DNA of 64,000 nucleotides from the NCBI GenBank assembly GCA_009731375.1, contig BJOX01000164.1, positions 459,744 to 523,743 on the forward strand, written 5' to 3'. Below, one piece after another: positions 1-9,461 of the stretch. Every line of letters starts with the position of its first letter. Positions within the stretch are counted from its first letter, which is position 1. The DNA comes from Paulinella micropora (lineage: Eukaryota; Cercozoa; Imbricatea; Euglyphida). Both the position numbers and the translations under genes were made by a program. A model generated the notes under the pieces. That model was not told the DNA's origin, searched no databases, and saw only the letters and a list, made by a program, of their open reading frames with translations.

Positions 1-38
1 TCCGTCTGTCTGCCTGTCTGTCTGTCTGTCTGTCTGTG

Positions 39-90
<52 letters not shown>

Positions 91-327
91 CTATGTATGT
101 ATATATGTATGTATGTATCTATGTATCTATGTATCTACGTATCTACGTATCTACCTATCTATGTATCTATGTATCTATATGTATGTATGTATGTATGTAT
201 GTTTTTAAGTATTCATCTATTTATGTATGTATATATATGTATGTATGTATATATGTATATATGTATCTATGTATGTATGTATGCATGTATGCATGCATAT
301 ATGCATGTATGTATGTATGCATGCATG

Positions 328-359
<32 letters not shown>

Positions 360-377
360 CATGTATGTATCTATGCA
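1..377. repeat. (TCTG)n, (TC)n and (TATG)n simple repeats
   Basis: The window opens in (TCTG)n, moves to (TC)n around 40-90 and then to a degenerate (TATG)n/(TATC)n tract to about 377. Reading frames through it give only Tyr/Met/Cys/Val repeats and are not genes. Confidence 0.95.
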
Positions 378-721
378 TGTCCCTTGTTGACTACTTAGCA
401 ATCATTACTGAGAAATCATTTTTAGCAATCATTACTGATTAATCAGTACAGTTTTAGCACTGGACTCAGAACACCTACTGGTTCCATCATTACTTAGCAA
501 TCATTACACTAGCAATTGTGTTTCATAATGATTACTGAGCAATGTGTACTTAGCTTTGAACGACTGTTCATGATTACTTAGCAACCACTACTCGAAGTCA
601 TCATTTATTTTTACTTGCTTCCAGTGTATTTTAATGATTCATTTCCGGTAGGAAAGCATAAATGATGAATATCATAAGCTTGTTCTCAGAGACTCACATT
701 TTGTTAATTTTATTGACTGTA
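378..721. other. AT-rich stretch without a gene
   Basis: No coding signal is visible. The 15-mer TTAGCAATCATTACT recurs near 394, 421 and 494, so part of this stretch is a short degenerate tandem repeat. Confidence 0.6.
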
Positions 722-975
722 TCACGATTTCCCAGGAAATCTGGACTGCACGCTCGATTTTTTAGGAAATCTGGATATGTGGTCCCGATTTCCTGGGAAA
801 TCGGGAGTATTGTAAGCATGCTTTATAACATATGGAAATATTGATGATAGTAAACACACATGTCCCGAGTCTCGATTTCCTGGGAAATCGCCGGGGAGTA
901 TAGTAAGGATTCTGTATGTGGAAATATTGATAAACACGTATATTACTCCCGATTTCCTGGGAAATCGGGAGTATA
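722..975. repeat. Cluster of four short palindromes (CCCGATTTCC arms)
   Basis: Four copies of a short palindrome lie at about 725-742, 784-805, 873-890 and 945-972. The arm is CCCGATTTCC with a 2-base centre; the last copy extends to 13-bp arms by adding ACT/AGT. Between copies the text TATGGAAATATTGAT and AAACAC recurs, so the whole is a short tandem array of a hairpin-bearing unit. A related word (CCCAGGAAATCC) appears near 58924 and 59066. Confidence 0.7.
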
Positions 976-1398
976 CTATATGACAACTATTGCAGTATTC
1001 ACACCGCGGAGCTAGGAAATCGGGATATGTAGTCCGGAATCAAAATTCGATCTTCCCGATTGAGGAGGATCAGAAGCCGGAGTGCCCGGGTCCTGAAAAA
1101 GGCCGCAAACTGTTAGTATATAAAAGACAGGGAGTGCGGTAGTACTAGTTGTGTGGAAAAGGTGAAGTCTACGTGCAGAATATGTCACAGGTGAAATTTT
1201 TTAATGTTTTATTTATTTTATTTTTATTTTTTAACTTTTTTTTTTTTTTTGGTTTTTTGCGGAATTTCTCCATGGAGGACTGTCAGATGTAACTGCTAGT
1301 TGTTCATATCCTTTTCCGACGTTACTGGGTAGTTTAATTTGTCATAGGGACGGATAATACGAATTCCACTTATTTGTTTAATCACACAGCGGACACTA

Positions 1399-1667
1399 TA
1401 TTACTGACGACATTCAAGAGAAAAAAAATAGTTTTTCGATTTTGGTTGGAATTTTAATTGTGTCAGTTTTTCATTTTTGTGTCAAAAATTCAAATTTTCC
1501 AATTTAACTGTAACATTTCGCGAAAATTTACGATATTTTGCGGACGAATATAGCAGTTAATTTGAAAAATTCAAATTTCCAACCAAAATGGAAATTCCAA
1601 CCAAAATTAAAATTCCAACCAAAATCGAAAAACTATTTTTTTTTTCTCTTGAATGTCGTCAGTAATA
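1399..1667. mobile_element. 269-bp foldback element (MITE-like)
   Basis: The left end TATTACTGACGACATTCAAG is matched in inverted orientation by the right end ending at 1667, and complementarity continues inward for about 60 bp through a T/A-rich stretch and the word TTTTGGTTGGAATTTTAATT. The flanks both carry CTA (1396-1398 and 1668-1670), a possible 3-bp target duplication, or TA if the ends are drawn one base in. No coding capacity. Terminal complementarity is seen directly; transposition is inferred. Confidence 0.65.
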
Positions 1668-2477
1668 CTATGCCACTCTAGTGCCTGTATTAACTTAATC
1701 AGTCTCACAAGTAATTTCTAGATAAGTAGCCAGTAACTAGGGATACAGTCATTCTATTTACCTCTACCTAAGTTAAGTAACGCTTATCTTAGTTTTGTGA
1801 CGTGTCGTTCTCAGAAATCACTTATTAAATTGCATTCCCTTACTTCAGTAATGGTGTGAGTCTGACCCAGGGATTCTGAAAGGAGTCGGTAAAGGCTTCC
1901 AAAGATGAGCACACTGAGTTGCTCAAAGTCAGTATTTAACTCTCAGGGCGAGCCATTGCCAGTTGAGCAGCAATTCAAGTTTATGGGTCAGCTCACCCAT
2001 AAAGTGAACATTGTCGGTTCGAAACCGGACTCATACAGATCAACTTATGAACGAAATCAGTATTTAATGAAAAGTGACAAAAACTAGCTTGAAACCCACC
2101 AGAACAAAACCTAATTCTTTTGATCAACAATATTTTGCATAATGATTATGAAAGCAGGCAGACAGCAAAAGAACGAAATCATTACAAAACCATACACGTT
2201 CACACAATGTCGAGAGGAACATGAAAGTCAACAGCAAGGCGAAGATGGTAGGACAAAATGGCATATTATCAGAAGCCAAATCAGAGCAAGCAATCAGATT
2301 AGGTTTCAAAGGCCAGCCACAAATTTTCTTCACTTTTCTCCTCTTTGAACTCACGACAGTTCTCTGTTCAGACAATCGTTTACCTCTTTCCCAAAAATCA
2401 GAAGAAGAAATTGGAGAAGCAGAAAAAGAAGAAGACGAAGAAGAAGGAGAAGGAGAAGAAGAGGAAGAAAGAGAGAC
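1668..2477. other. No recognisable gene; start of a purine-rich tract
   Basis: A 61-codon frame at 1905-2087 (+) has no recognisable family or splice support. From about 2395 the + strand becomes GAA/GAG-rich, which gives a Glu-rich frame on + and a Ser/Leu-rich frame on -. I see nothing else. Confidence 0.4.
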
Positions 2478-2629
2478 TCAAGAAGCAGCAGCAGAAGACA
2501 CAGAAAGAGATGATGAACTAGATGAAGAGCTAGAAGAAGAAAAATGATGAAAGGAAGGAGAAGTAGAAACCTTAGGAATAGAACGAGAAAACTCACGAGA
2601 AAGAGAAAAAGAAAAAGAAGAAGAAGAAG

Positions 2630-2661
<32 letters not shown>

Positions 2662-3053
2662 GGAGGAGGAAGAGGAGAAGAAGAAGAAGGAGAAGACAGA
2701 GAAATACCCAAAGATGCAGCAGCATGCTGCCTCACTTCAGACGGAGAATGGGAAGTAGACAAAGCAAGCTCACGACGTTGTAGAGCAAAATCGGACTGCT
2801 CTGCATAGCTTAGCGCAGTTGACTCGTTTGACTAACGGCCAGCTGCAGCAATTTCACGGGGCTCCAAAGCAGAATTAGCAAAAGAAGTGGCAGAGGTTCC
2901 TCTGACACCTACACATACACAGAAAATCCTGAAGGAAAAAGAATGAAAACAAAAAGAGAAAAAACCAATTAAAATTGTAAGAGTCTGGATTTGGCAGCCC
3001 AAGCCAGCTAGCAACATTTTTGGAAACTTCGCCGATCTAAAAAAAAATAATAA

Positions 3054-3100
<47 letters not shown>

Positions 3101-4137
3101 AAAAAAGAAAAACTAAGTAAAAAGCGATATGATTTACCTTTTTGTACCCAGATCCCTAAACGAACTTTCAACCTTTCTTATTCAAATTACAGAAAAGTCG
3201 ATCAGAGTGGTTGGTATGCTTGAAGTTATCCAACATCAACTGAATAGCATCCAAAACATTTTGCTGTTGGCAAAGAGATTCGGTCACAACTAGACACAAC
3301 ACACACACACACACACAAAATGTTACAGTACAAAAAATGATTAAACGTGTCTGAGTAACTTAAAAAAAAAATAGTTAAAAAAAAATGAAGTGAATGAAAA
3401 ACTGTGTCTGCTCTGTCCTCTTCCTTTGACATGCTCGCATGCCAGATACCCAATGAGTTCAAAAGCTCCGTCAGCATTCTCAACACTTTTGATATCCCAC
3501 ACCGAACGAGGAAAGCTGTGCAGGTCTTGAAGGCGACAGACATAAAAAAAAAGCAGTCCCTGAAATTGCAGTGTTGAAAACATGTTCTGGATCGTCGAGA
3601 GAACGCTCTTTATGATTCCAATACGCGATCAAACGCAACGTGAAAATAAAAAACTAAGTTGGAATAAATATATTTACTCACTAATTTCAGAATTCCAATA
3701 ACGTTCAAGCACCTCTTGGGGGATTTGCATCGCTTTCTTGGGTTTGTATTCTGTTTCATAGCTTCCCAAAAGTTGCTGCACCGTGGGACGAGAGGCTTTG
3801 GTCATGGATTTCCTATACTTGTTCTTGAACAATGAGTTCAAAGCAGAATAGTAGGAACTGAGAGTGCTCCACTTTCTCTTCTTCTCGTCGTGCTGATATT
3901 TCAAAAAAGAACAATTTATCTAAAACAAAAATACAATGAGAAAAGAAAAAAGAAACAAAAATACCGCTTGGTCCATCCAGTCTTGAACGATAACATCTCT
4001 TTCTCCAAAAAAGCAGTGAAGTAGCCTGAGGTCTCGAGTAAGACTANNNNNNNNNNNNNNNNNNNNNNNNNNNNNNNNNNNNNNNNNNNNNNNNNNNNNN
4101 NNNNNNNNNNNNNNNNNNNNNNNNNNNNNNNNNNNNN

Positions 4138-4205
<68 letters not shown>

Positions 4206-4443
4206 AAAAAAGAAGTGAAGTACGAAAAAAAAAGAAAAGAAGATAAATAAAGTAAAGAAAACAAATCAAAAAAACAACCTCGGCAGAACACTCCGTCAAT
4301 CCTTCTTTCACTGCAGTCTTCATATCGTCCTGAACTTGACCAGGGAAATCACGATTCGCTAAGAACTCTTTCAAACCTGACATGACGTTTGGTTTTTCGT
4401 GTTCACAACTTTTGAGAAAATCAAATTGATAGAGCTGACCCAT
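2478..4443 (-). pseudogene. Eukaryotic tyrosine recombinase-like gene, multi-exon, decayed
   Basis: Exons read on the minus strand: 4279-4443 (ATG at 4443, opening MGQLYQFDF, donor GAG|GTTGTT), 3965 to about 4043 (upstream edge lost in the 4047-4137 gap), about 3678-3892, about 3396-3559, about 3168-3289, 2966-3036 and 2478 to about 2929. The third exon carries a SAM-like core-binding helix region (STLSSYYSALNSLF, then ETEYKPKKAMQIP). The sixth reads VASWLGLPNPDSY. The last reads RGTSATSFAN, then EIAAAGR, a TAG at 2832-2834, then SNESTALSYAEQS in the same frame. This matches the catalytic C-terminus of YR enzymes: box R, the GRW-S turn and the nucleophilic Tyr (codon 2805-2807). The TAG sits where Trp is expected, and the His of HxxR is not seen. 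A nine-T run near 3545-3553 probably hides a one-base frameshift, because the frame reading YVCRLQDLHSF only joins after a shift. The C-terminal tail is Ser-rich microsatellite. It could be Crypton/DIRS-type or a domesticated recombinase; family assignment is inferred, the decay is seen. Confidence 0.55.
4138..4203. repeat. Poly-A (poly-T on -) tract beside an assembly gap
   Basis: About 66 consecutive A directly follow the 4047-4137 gap. On the minus strand this is a poly-T run inside the first visible intron of the recombinase gene, upstream of the next acceptor. Confidence 0.8.
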
Positions 4444-4449
4444 AAAAAG

Positions 4450-4520
4450 GTATATTTATGGGGTTCGCCGGGCCGGCTCACCCCATAAATACTCGTTTAT
4501 CGTCTCGCCGCATAATATAC
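4450..4520. repeat. Partial/divergent copy of the GC-core foldback family
   Basis: TTTATGGGG and CCCCATAAA are inverted around a core GCCGGGCCGGC, followed by GCCGCATAATATACT, which is the inverted form of the AGTATATTATGCGGC edge seen in copies at 36601 and 56176. It lies directly upstream of the recombinase ATG. Confidence 0.45.
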
Positions 4521-7408
4521 TAGTACCAGGCTGGGGGTTTAGAACTGGAAGAGGACGTACCAGTAGTCAGAGAGCATTACCATTTTTTGGAGTTTGCGGG
4601 GTACGACTTGGCTTTCAACCACGGTCGATATCGTTCAAGAACTGGACACATATGATGACCGATAACGCCATACGTTTCCCACGTTTACCGCCAGCCGGGG
4701 ATTTGACGCTGACGGCCGACGAGATAGTGGCACACAGTCACTGTTCTACCTTACCCTCACGCGACTATCTCTCAAACAGCCACTTTGGAGAGCCATACGC
4801 GATTTCATTTGTATGGCCACACGAGACCTACCTGTCTATTTATCTTTTCGATGCCAGCCTGAGTGGGAATGGGAAGTAACTTCATTTTCCTTTACCGTGG
4901 CATCTGACCTCCGAAGTCCGAGGCAATCCGCAGATATACCCGCAGGTCACAGTGGCCACGCGGTATATGATTTTACTGAGTAATTTGACCTGCCTCAGTC
5001 TGTCGGTGCTCTCCCCTTGCGCCCTTCTAGAGCTACGTTTGTGCATGGCCCCGGCTGACCACCTATATATACCACGCCCTGAGTATGCAAGTTTACCTCA
5101 TCAATATTCTCTCTGTGGTGGCTTACCACTGAAACCGCTTCTCGGAAGCGTGCACGCAATTCTCACAAAGGCAAACGATTGTCTTCTAGCAAGAAAGGGA
5201 GCGAGGGTCGAACAATCAGTCCTTTGATCTTTCACGTTTTCAGGTTTACAGCCAAACAAGTTAATTAATAAAATATGGTCACAACTCAAACAGCAAAACC
5301 TTAAACACATCGTTAAGCAATAAGCACATCAATTGCAACATCATTATTAATATCGCATAAGCAAGTGAGCTATCCTACGTCTCCAGTGGAGTTCGGCAAT
5401 ATAGCAACACTGTAACTAATACTACCCCCTTGATATGTAATTCACACCATTCGCACGAATAATGACCACCACGCAATATGAAGATACATATATGTATATG
5501 TCAACGTCAATACAATATACGTAATGTATGTTCACCCCAGTGTCACTAGCACAACCAATCAAACAAATGATGAGTACAACAAACAATCTTCCTCAAATGA
5601 GAGTATGTCTCCTCCTCCAAACAATAACTCACACATACTCGCAGCAACAACCATGACGATAAAGCAATTCATACTCACAAACTGCCCAAAGCAAACACGT
5701 ATGTAAATATGCTCACACACAAACATGTATCTCCCCCTAACTTCTTATCAATTGATGTATATAATAGAGAAGAAAATAAACTGAGCACAAAGGGTCCAAG
5801 AGTCCTTGCCACACATCAGCAAGACATAGAGAAAGGAGAGAAGAGAGAGAAGATCAACAACTGTCCAGTCCCAACAGGAACAAAAACAAAATAATTCCCA
5901 TGTCGCCTGTTGATCTCCCCCTACGTCCAAAACTCCTACAGTCTATGCCCAAAACGACCAGAGCCACGCCGCAACACAAGCGAAAGAAAAGAAATAAATT
6001 TCATTACTCCCCCCCTTCCTTTGCTTCCCAAACCAAAGCTTAAAGTTTTCATGTCACGCCCGACTCCAACAACTAAAACTTAAAGTCCAACCGTCGCCAA
6101 AACCGAAGGCTGCTCACCAAAACAATACATCACACCTTACTTACACTTTTGCAAATAACAATACTGAACGTCCCAGTCTAAAACTCAACAGAAGTCTATC
6201 AACAACAAAATTTCCTCCTTCACTTTTCCGAGGCCCAACAATGTCCAACGATTCCCGAAGTCCTTTAACTGTCCAACCACTACACCCAAAACCGCAGAAA
6301 ATGACGCACACGATGTCCATAAACTGCTGAATTGCTCAAACTGTCAGAGCACACACCACAGAGCACGCCAGGAACGAAAACAGGAAACAGCACCTCCTGC
6401 TCCCTCGCAAACTTTTTGAAGAATGTCCGTATCCATCGGTAAATTTGTCTTTCTCTTTTGCCAACATTGCCAACGAACAAGTCTTTCGTGCCTTCATGCA
6501 CTCCCTTATTTTCCTTAAACATGTTTACGTTGTTCTCAGGTGTCGCTCTTGATGAGGGGCTGCCACACCTATTGCTAGTGTAGCCAACATGCCACACATG
6601 ACGACAAGGACCACTCAAAGTTTCTTCCTTGTCGCCCACATTTGTGATGAGTAACCTACCGGTTCTTTTGTTGTGCAGAACTTCTGAGGACTGAGCTCAC
6701 TTTTTGGCGACTGCGCCCACTTTTGGCTGGGTCCCTTCTGTCACTCTCTCACCACCACTTTGCATGTCACCTGCTTTGGTGAGATGCTAAACAACATTTC
6801 AAAATTCTTCTGTCGACGCCACTGTGTTCTCAACCTAATCAACTAAAGAGTTTGACCAATGTCTGAACCAAGCAACTCCAGAGTCTGATCACAGCAGTGT
6901 CTCCAAACGAACGTCCCCAGCCTAGCAGCTGGACTTTTGCCGCCATCAGGATGACCGAAGAACACCCCCACGATTCCCTGTCCAGACTTTTACCTCCCCC
7001 CCAATTGAATGCGGTTCACATCTTGACTGACGCAGACGAAGCACCACCAAGGCTCCATAACCCGATGTAAAATTAAGAGGTTGCCAGGGGAGGGGTTCCT
7101 ATTCTGTAGACACTTGGTCTTTATTGAGATAGAAGGAAACTGAACCCAACACGTGCTCAATCAAATTGAACTATCTAACCGCCTAAACTTGAATAAAGGA
7201 AATACAAATGAGTAAATAGGTAAAGCAATGATCAGTCCTATAAAGGAACTGACTGTCACCAGTGCTAGAAATATTGATAACTATGTAAAAACATGTAGAG
7301 GCAGATATGACTAAATACTATGTTAATAAATTGTTAATTGTAGGAGCCTGTCCTCTGCATCATTACACCTCCTCTTCCCGTGGGGTGCCATACTGTGCAC
7401 CCCTCCAA

Positions 7409-7410
<2 letters not shown>
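4521..7410. other. 2.9 kb without a recognisable gene
   Basis: Moderately AT-rich, non-repetitive sequence with pyrimidine-rich patches near 6006-6030. The longest frame (6280-6639, minus, 119 codons) has no recognisable motif and no splice or promoter context. It may be an old mobile-element body, but no terminal repeats are visible. Confidence 0.5.
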
Positions 7411-7485
<75 letters not shown>

Positions 7486-7508
7486 AAATAATAATAATAA
7501 TAATAATA

Positions 7509-7553
<45 letters not shown>
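7411..7553. repeat. (AAT)n microsatellite
   Basis: About 140 bp of (AAT)n with few interruptions. In minus-strand sense it is the (ATT)n tail of the adjoining SINE-B copy. Confidence 0.95.
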
Positions 7554-7871
7554 TTTTACTATATCTGAGGCGTACTGATGCAGCTAATGACATATCCTCA
7601 ACGGACATAAGCCTCCAGTACCCTTGTTCGAGGTCCTCCGCCCCCCCGTGTCAGTCTCTCGCCTGATGATCGGGGCCACCGATGGAGCTCCTGAGGGCAA
7701 GACTGCACTAAGCCGAGGTTATTCCGCAGTCCCAGCAACCTCTTGCAAGACGTCACCGAATGTGCAAGTGCATACACCAAGCGCGGTTGCTAGAGCTGCC
7801 TCGAAACCCCACCCATAACAATCTGGTGTCTGCTGGGTCCTGGGCTATCAACCAGCATATGCGGAGTTTAA

Positions 7872-7872
<1 letters not shown>
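7554..7872 (-). mobile_element. SINE-B retroposon (5'-truncated copy)
   Basis: About 320 bp, nearly the same as the reverse complement of 42106-42452 and 70-80 percent like 40017-40382 by eye. In sense (minus) it ends GGAGGCTTATGTCCG, then a short stretch, then (ATT)n. It lacks the first roughly 70 bp (CAGCCCAATGGCC onward) found in the fullest copy. No coding capacity. I could not place a convincing A-box/B-box pair, so its promoter origin is unknown. Confidence 0.8.

Positions 7873-7963
<91 letters not shown>
7873..7963. repeat. (AAT)n microsatellite
   Basis: Uninterrupted (AAT)n between the SINE-B and SINE-A copies; it is the tail of the SINE-A copy on the minus strand. Confidence 0.95.
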
Positions 7964-7965
<2 letters not shown>

Positions 7966-8205
7966 GTGCTTCTCAGTCAATGGCGAATGCATTTCTGCAC
8001 ATGTGCCTCCATCGTCTCACCCGCGAGGGGAGTACGAAGATTTGACGATAGGCTCTACTGACACCCCCGCAAGCAACTCCAAACCTTCCAGACAGACCAA
8101 TACCTTCAAAGAAAATATCTTTTGAAAATACTGGCACCGACGGGAATCGAACTGGCGACAGGTCCCAGATGGTAGACCTCAACCACTGGGCTATCGCGGT
8201 GCCAC

Positions 8206-8207
<2 letters not shown>
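7964..8207 (-). mobile_element. SINE-A, tRNA-derived retroposon, full length
   Basis: In sense (minus) the first 72 nt form a tRNA-like head: acceptor-like arms GGCACCG and CGGTGCC (8132-8203), A-box TAGCCCAGTGG and B-box AGTTCGATTCC. A unique body follows (TTTTCAAA.. GGGGGTGTCAGTAGAGCC), then the tail GATGGAGGCACATGTGC and (ATT)n. The head pairs well at the acceptor, but the T stem is mismatched and the anticodon loop is irregular, so this is a Pol III-type SINE rather than a tRNA gene. Confidence 0.88.
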
Positions 8208-8259
<52 letters not shown>

Positions 8260-8344
8260 TTAATTTTTGATTGTCGTCAATCTGCAGACGTGCTGCCCGT
8301 AATACATACATCTAATTATCTATCTATTTATGTATCTATTTATG

Positions 8345-8415
<71 letters not shown>
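8208..8415. repeat. (AAT)n then (TCTA)n microsatellite
   Basis: (AAT)n to about 8259, a short unique spacer, then (TCTA)n from about 8310 to 8415. The TCTA array is the insertion site of the LTR retrotransposon that starts at 8420; the same array resumes beyond 21435. Confidence 0.95.
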
Positions 8416-8419
8416 GTAT
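8416..8419. repeat. Target site duplication GTAT (left)
   Basis: GTAT directly precedes the left LTR and recurs directly after the right LTR at 21432-21435. Flanking sequence on both sides is (TCTA)n. Confidence 0.7.
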
Positions 8420-8666
8420 TGTTACAATCCCCGAAGATAGCTCAATAAAAAGTCGGTAATACAACCAGACACAAATCCCTAAAAGAGAATGATGTCTCGT
8501 TATATTAGCTCAGTGAAGCCGAAAAGAAAACGGCAACAGACCAAGGTTAAAATGGCATTAGGTCAAATCCGGCCAAACGATAGTGAAAATAATGGGAAAA
8601 AACTAGGTGCACCTGACACCAGAAAAAGGGTACTTTTTACCGGCTATCCGGGGGGTGATGCCTACA
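8420..8666 (-). repeat. 3' LTR (left copy), 247 bp
   Basis: Starts TGTTACA and ends CCTACA on the + strand, giving TGT..ACA inverted termini. It is about 98 percent identical by eye to 21184-21431 in direct orientation. A 105-codon frame starting inside it (8489-8803, +) is an LTR by-product. Confidence 0.9.
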
Positions 8667-8669
8667 GTA

Positions 8670-8678
8670 CCCCTTCCC
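8670..8678 (-). other. Polypurine tract candidate
   Basis: On the minus strand the sequence GGGAAGGGG lies three bases upstream of the 3' LTR, the position expected for the plus-strand primer of an LTR retrotransposon. Confidence 0.7.
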
Positions 8679-9461
8679 GTTTTTATGACGGAAATATGCA
8701 ATATTTTCGTCATATAATTGCTGATTTCTTTTCTGCACAAACGCTACGGGGTGTCGCAACTAAGTGCATTAACCCACGGATAGACGGTGCAGTGGATATA
8801 TAAAACGCATACGCCAGACACGAGTCAACTATAAATCTCCAGCCTCGTTTTTGTAAATAAAAACTCCTCCTTCCACACTTGTTGTCCCCCCCGTAACTTA
8901 ATTCTGAGGCAGTATATCAAAAACAAATAGTATTACTATTGCAATAAAAGCAGCGTTATAATTTTTCTCCTTCTCCAAAAACACTTCCGATCAGTAAATA
9001 CATTGTCTTTTAATAACATACCCTTGTATTCAATCGGTTACCTCAATATAGTACTAGGGGGCCAGACCTAATAACTATATCCAAAGCCGGGGTGAGTGAG
9101 CCCGACCATGCGATATGCCGACACAAGTAGAGACGGACCGTGCTGGTATGACGATATTAAGTATATCCAAAGAAAAAAATTTAATATGTCTACTATGAGA
9201 ACATTTTTTGAGAACATCACCCTGGATACTTGAAGCAGGGTCGTACCAGGAACACCATCGCTAAACTCACAAGCGATCCCCTTATACGGTGTCGTATCCA
9301 TTTGCCGATTGACCCTCGCACTCATATGTTGCGATAAAAATGCCAAGTAACAACAATGGTATAAAAACATTTTAATAAGACATGATCTGACATGGGCACT
9401 ATGAGATTAATCCACATGCAGCTTTCAATGTCCGACGCGTGATAAAAGAAAAAAATGTCAC
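8679..9461 (-). other. Retrotransposon 3' region between pol and 3' LTR
   Basis: About 780 bp with no domain I recognise. It contains a 100-codon frame at 9068-9370 on the element's sense strand, listed separately. Confidence 0.6.
9068..9370 (-). CDS. Small ORF downstream of pol, unknown
   Basis: A 100-residue frame on the element's coding strand, starting 92 nt after the pol stop. It has one hydrophobic stretch (VLIVDILNFFLWIYLI, residues about 64-79) that could span a membrane, and no signal peptide or envelope hallmark. It may be a chance frame in the 3' UTR. I do not recognise it. Confidence 0.25.
   Translation of the reverse strand: MFLYHCCYLAFLSQHMSARVNRQMDTTPYKGIACEFSDGVPGTTLLQVSRVMFSKNVLIVDILNFFLWIYLISSYQHGPSLLVSAYRMVGLTHPGFGYSY

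Noticed and set aside
1905-2087. 61-codon + frame containing MGQLTHK
   Set aside because: Shares the short word TTTATGGGTCAGCTC with the recombinase start (4433-4446), but nothing else supports a gene.
6280-6639. 119-codon minus frame as a gene
   Set aside because: No motif, no splice or promoter context, composition like the flanks.
8132-8203. tRNA gene (A-box, B-box and acceptor-like arms)
   Set aside because: Irregular anticodon loop, mismatched T stem, and the same head recurs in every SINE-A followed by the SINE body, so it is a SINE promoter.
8489-8803. 105-codon + frame starting in the left LTR
   Set aside because: Antisense to the element, mostly LTR, not present in full in the other LTR.
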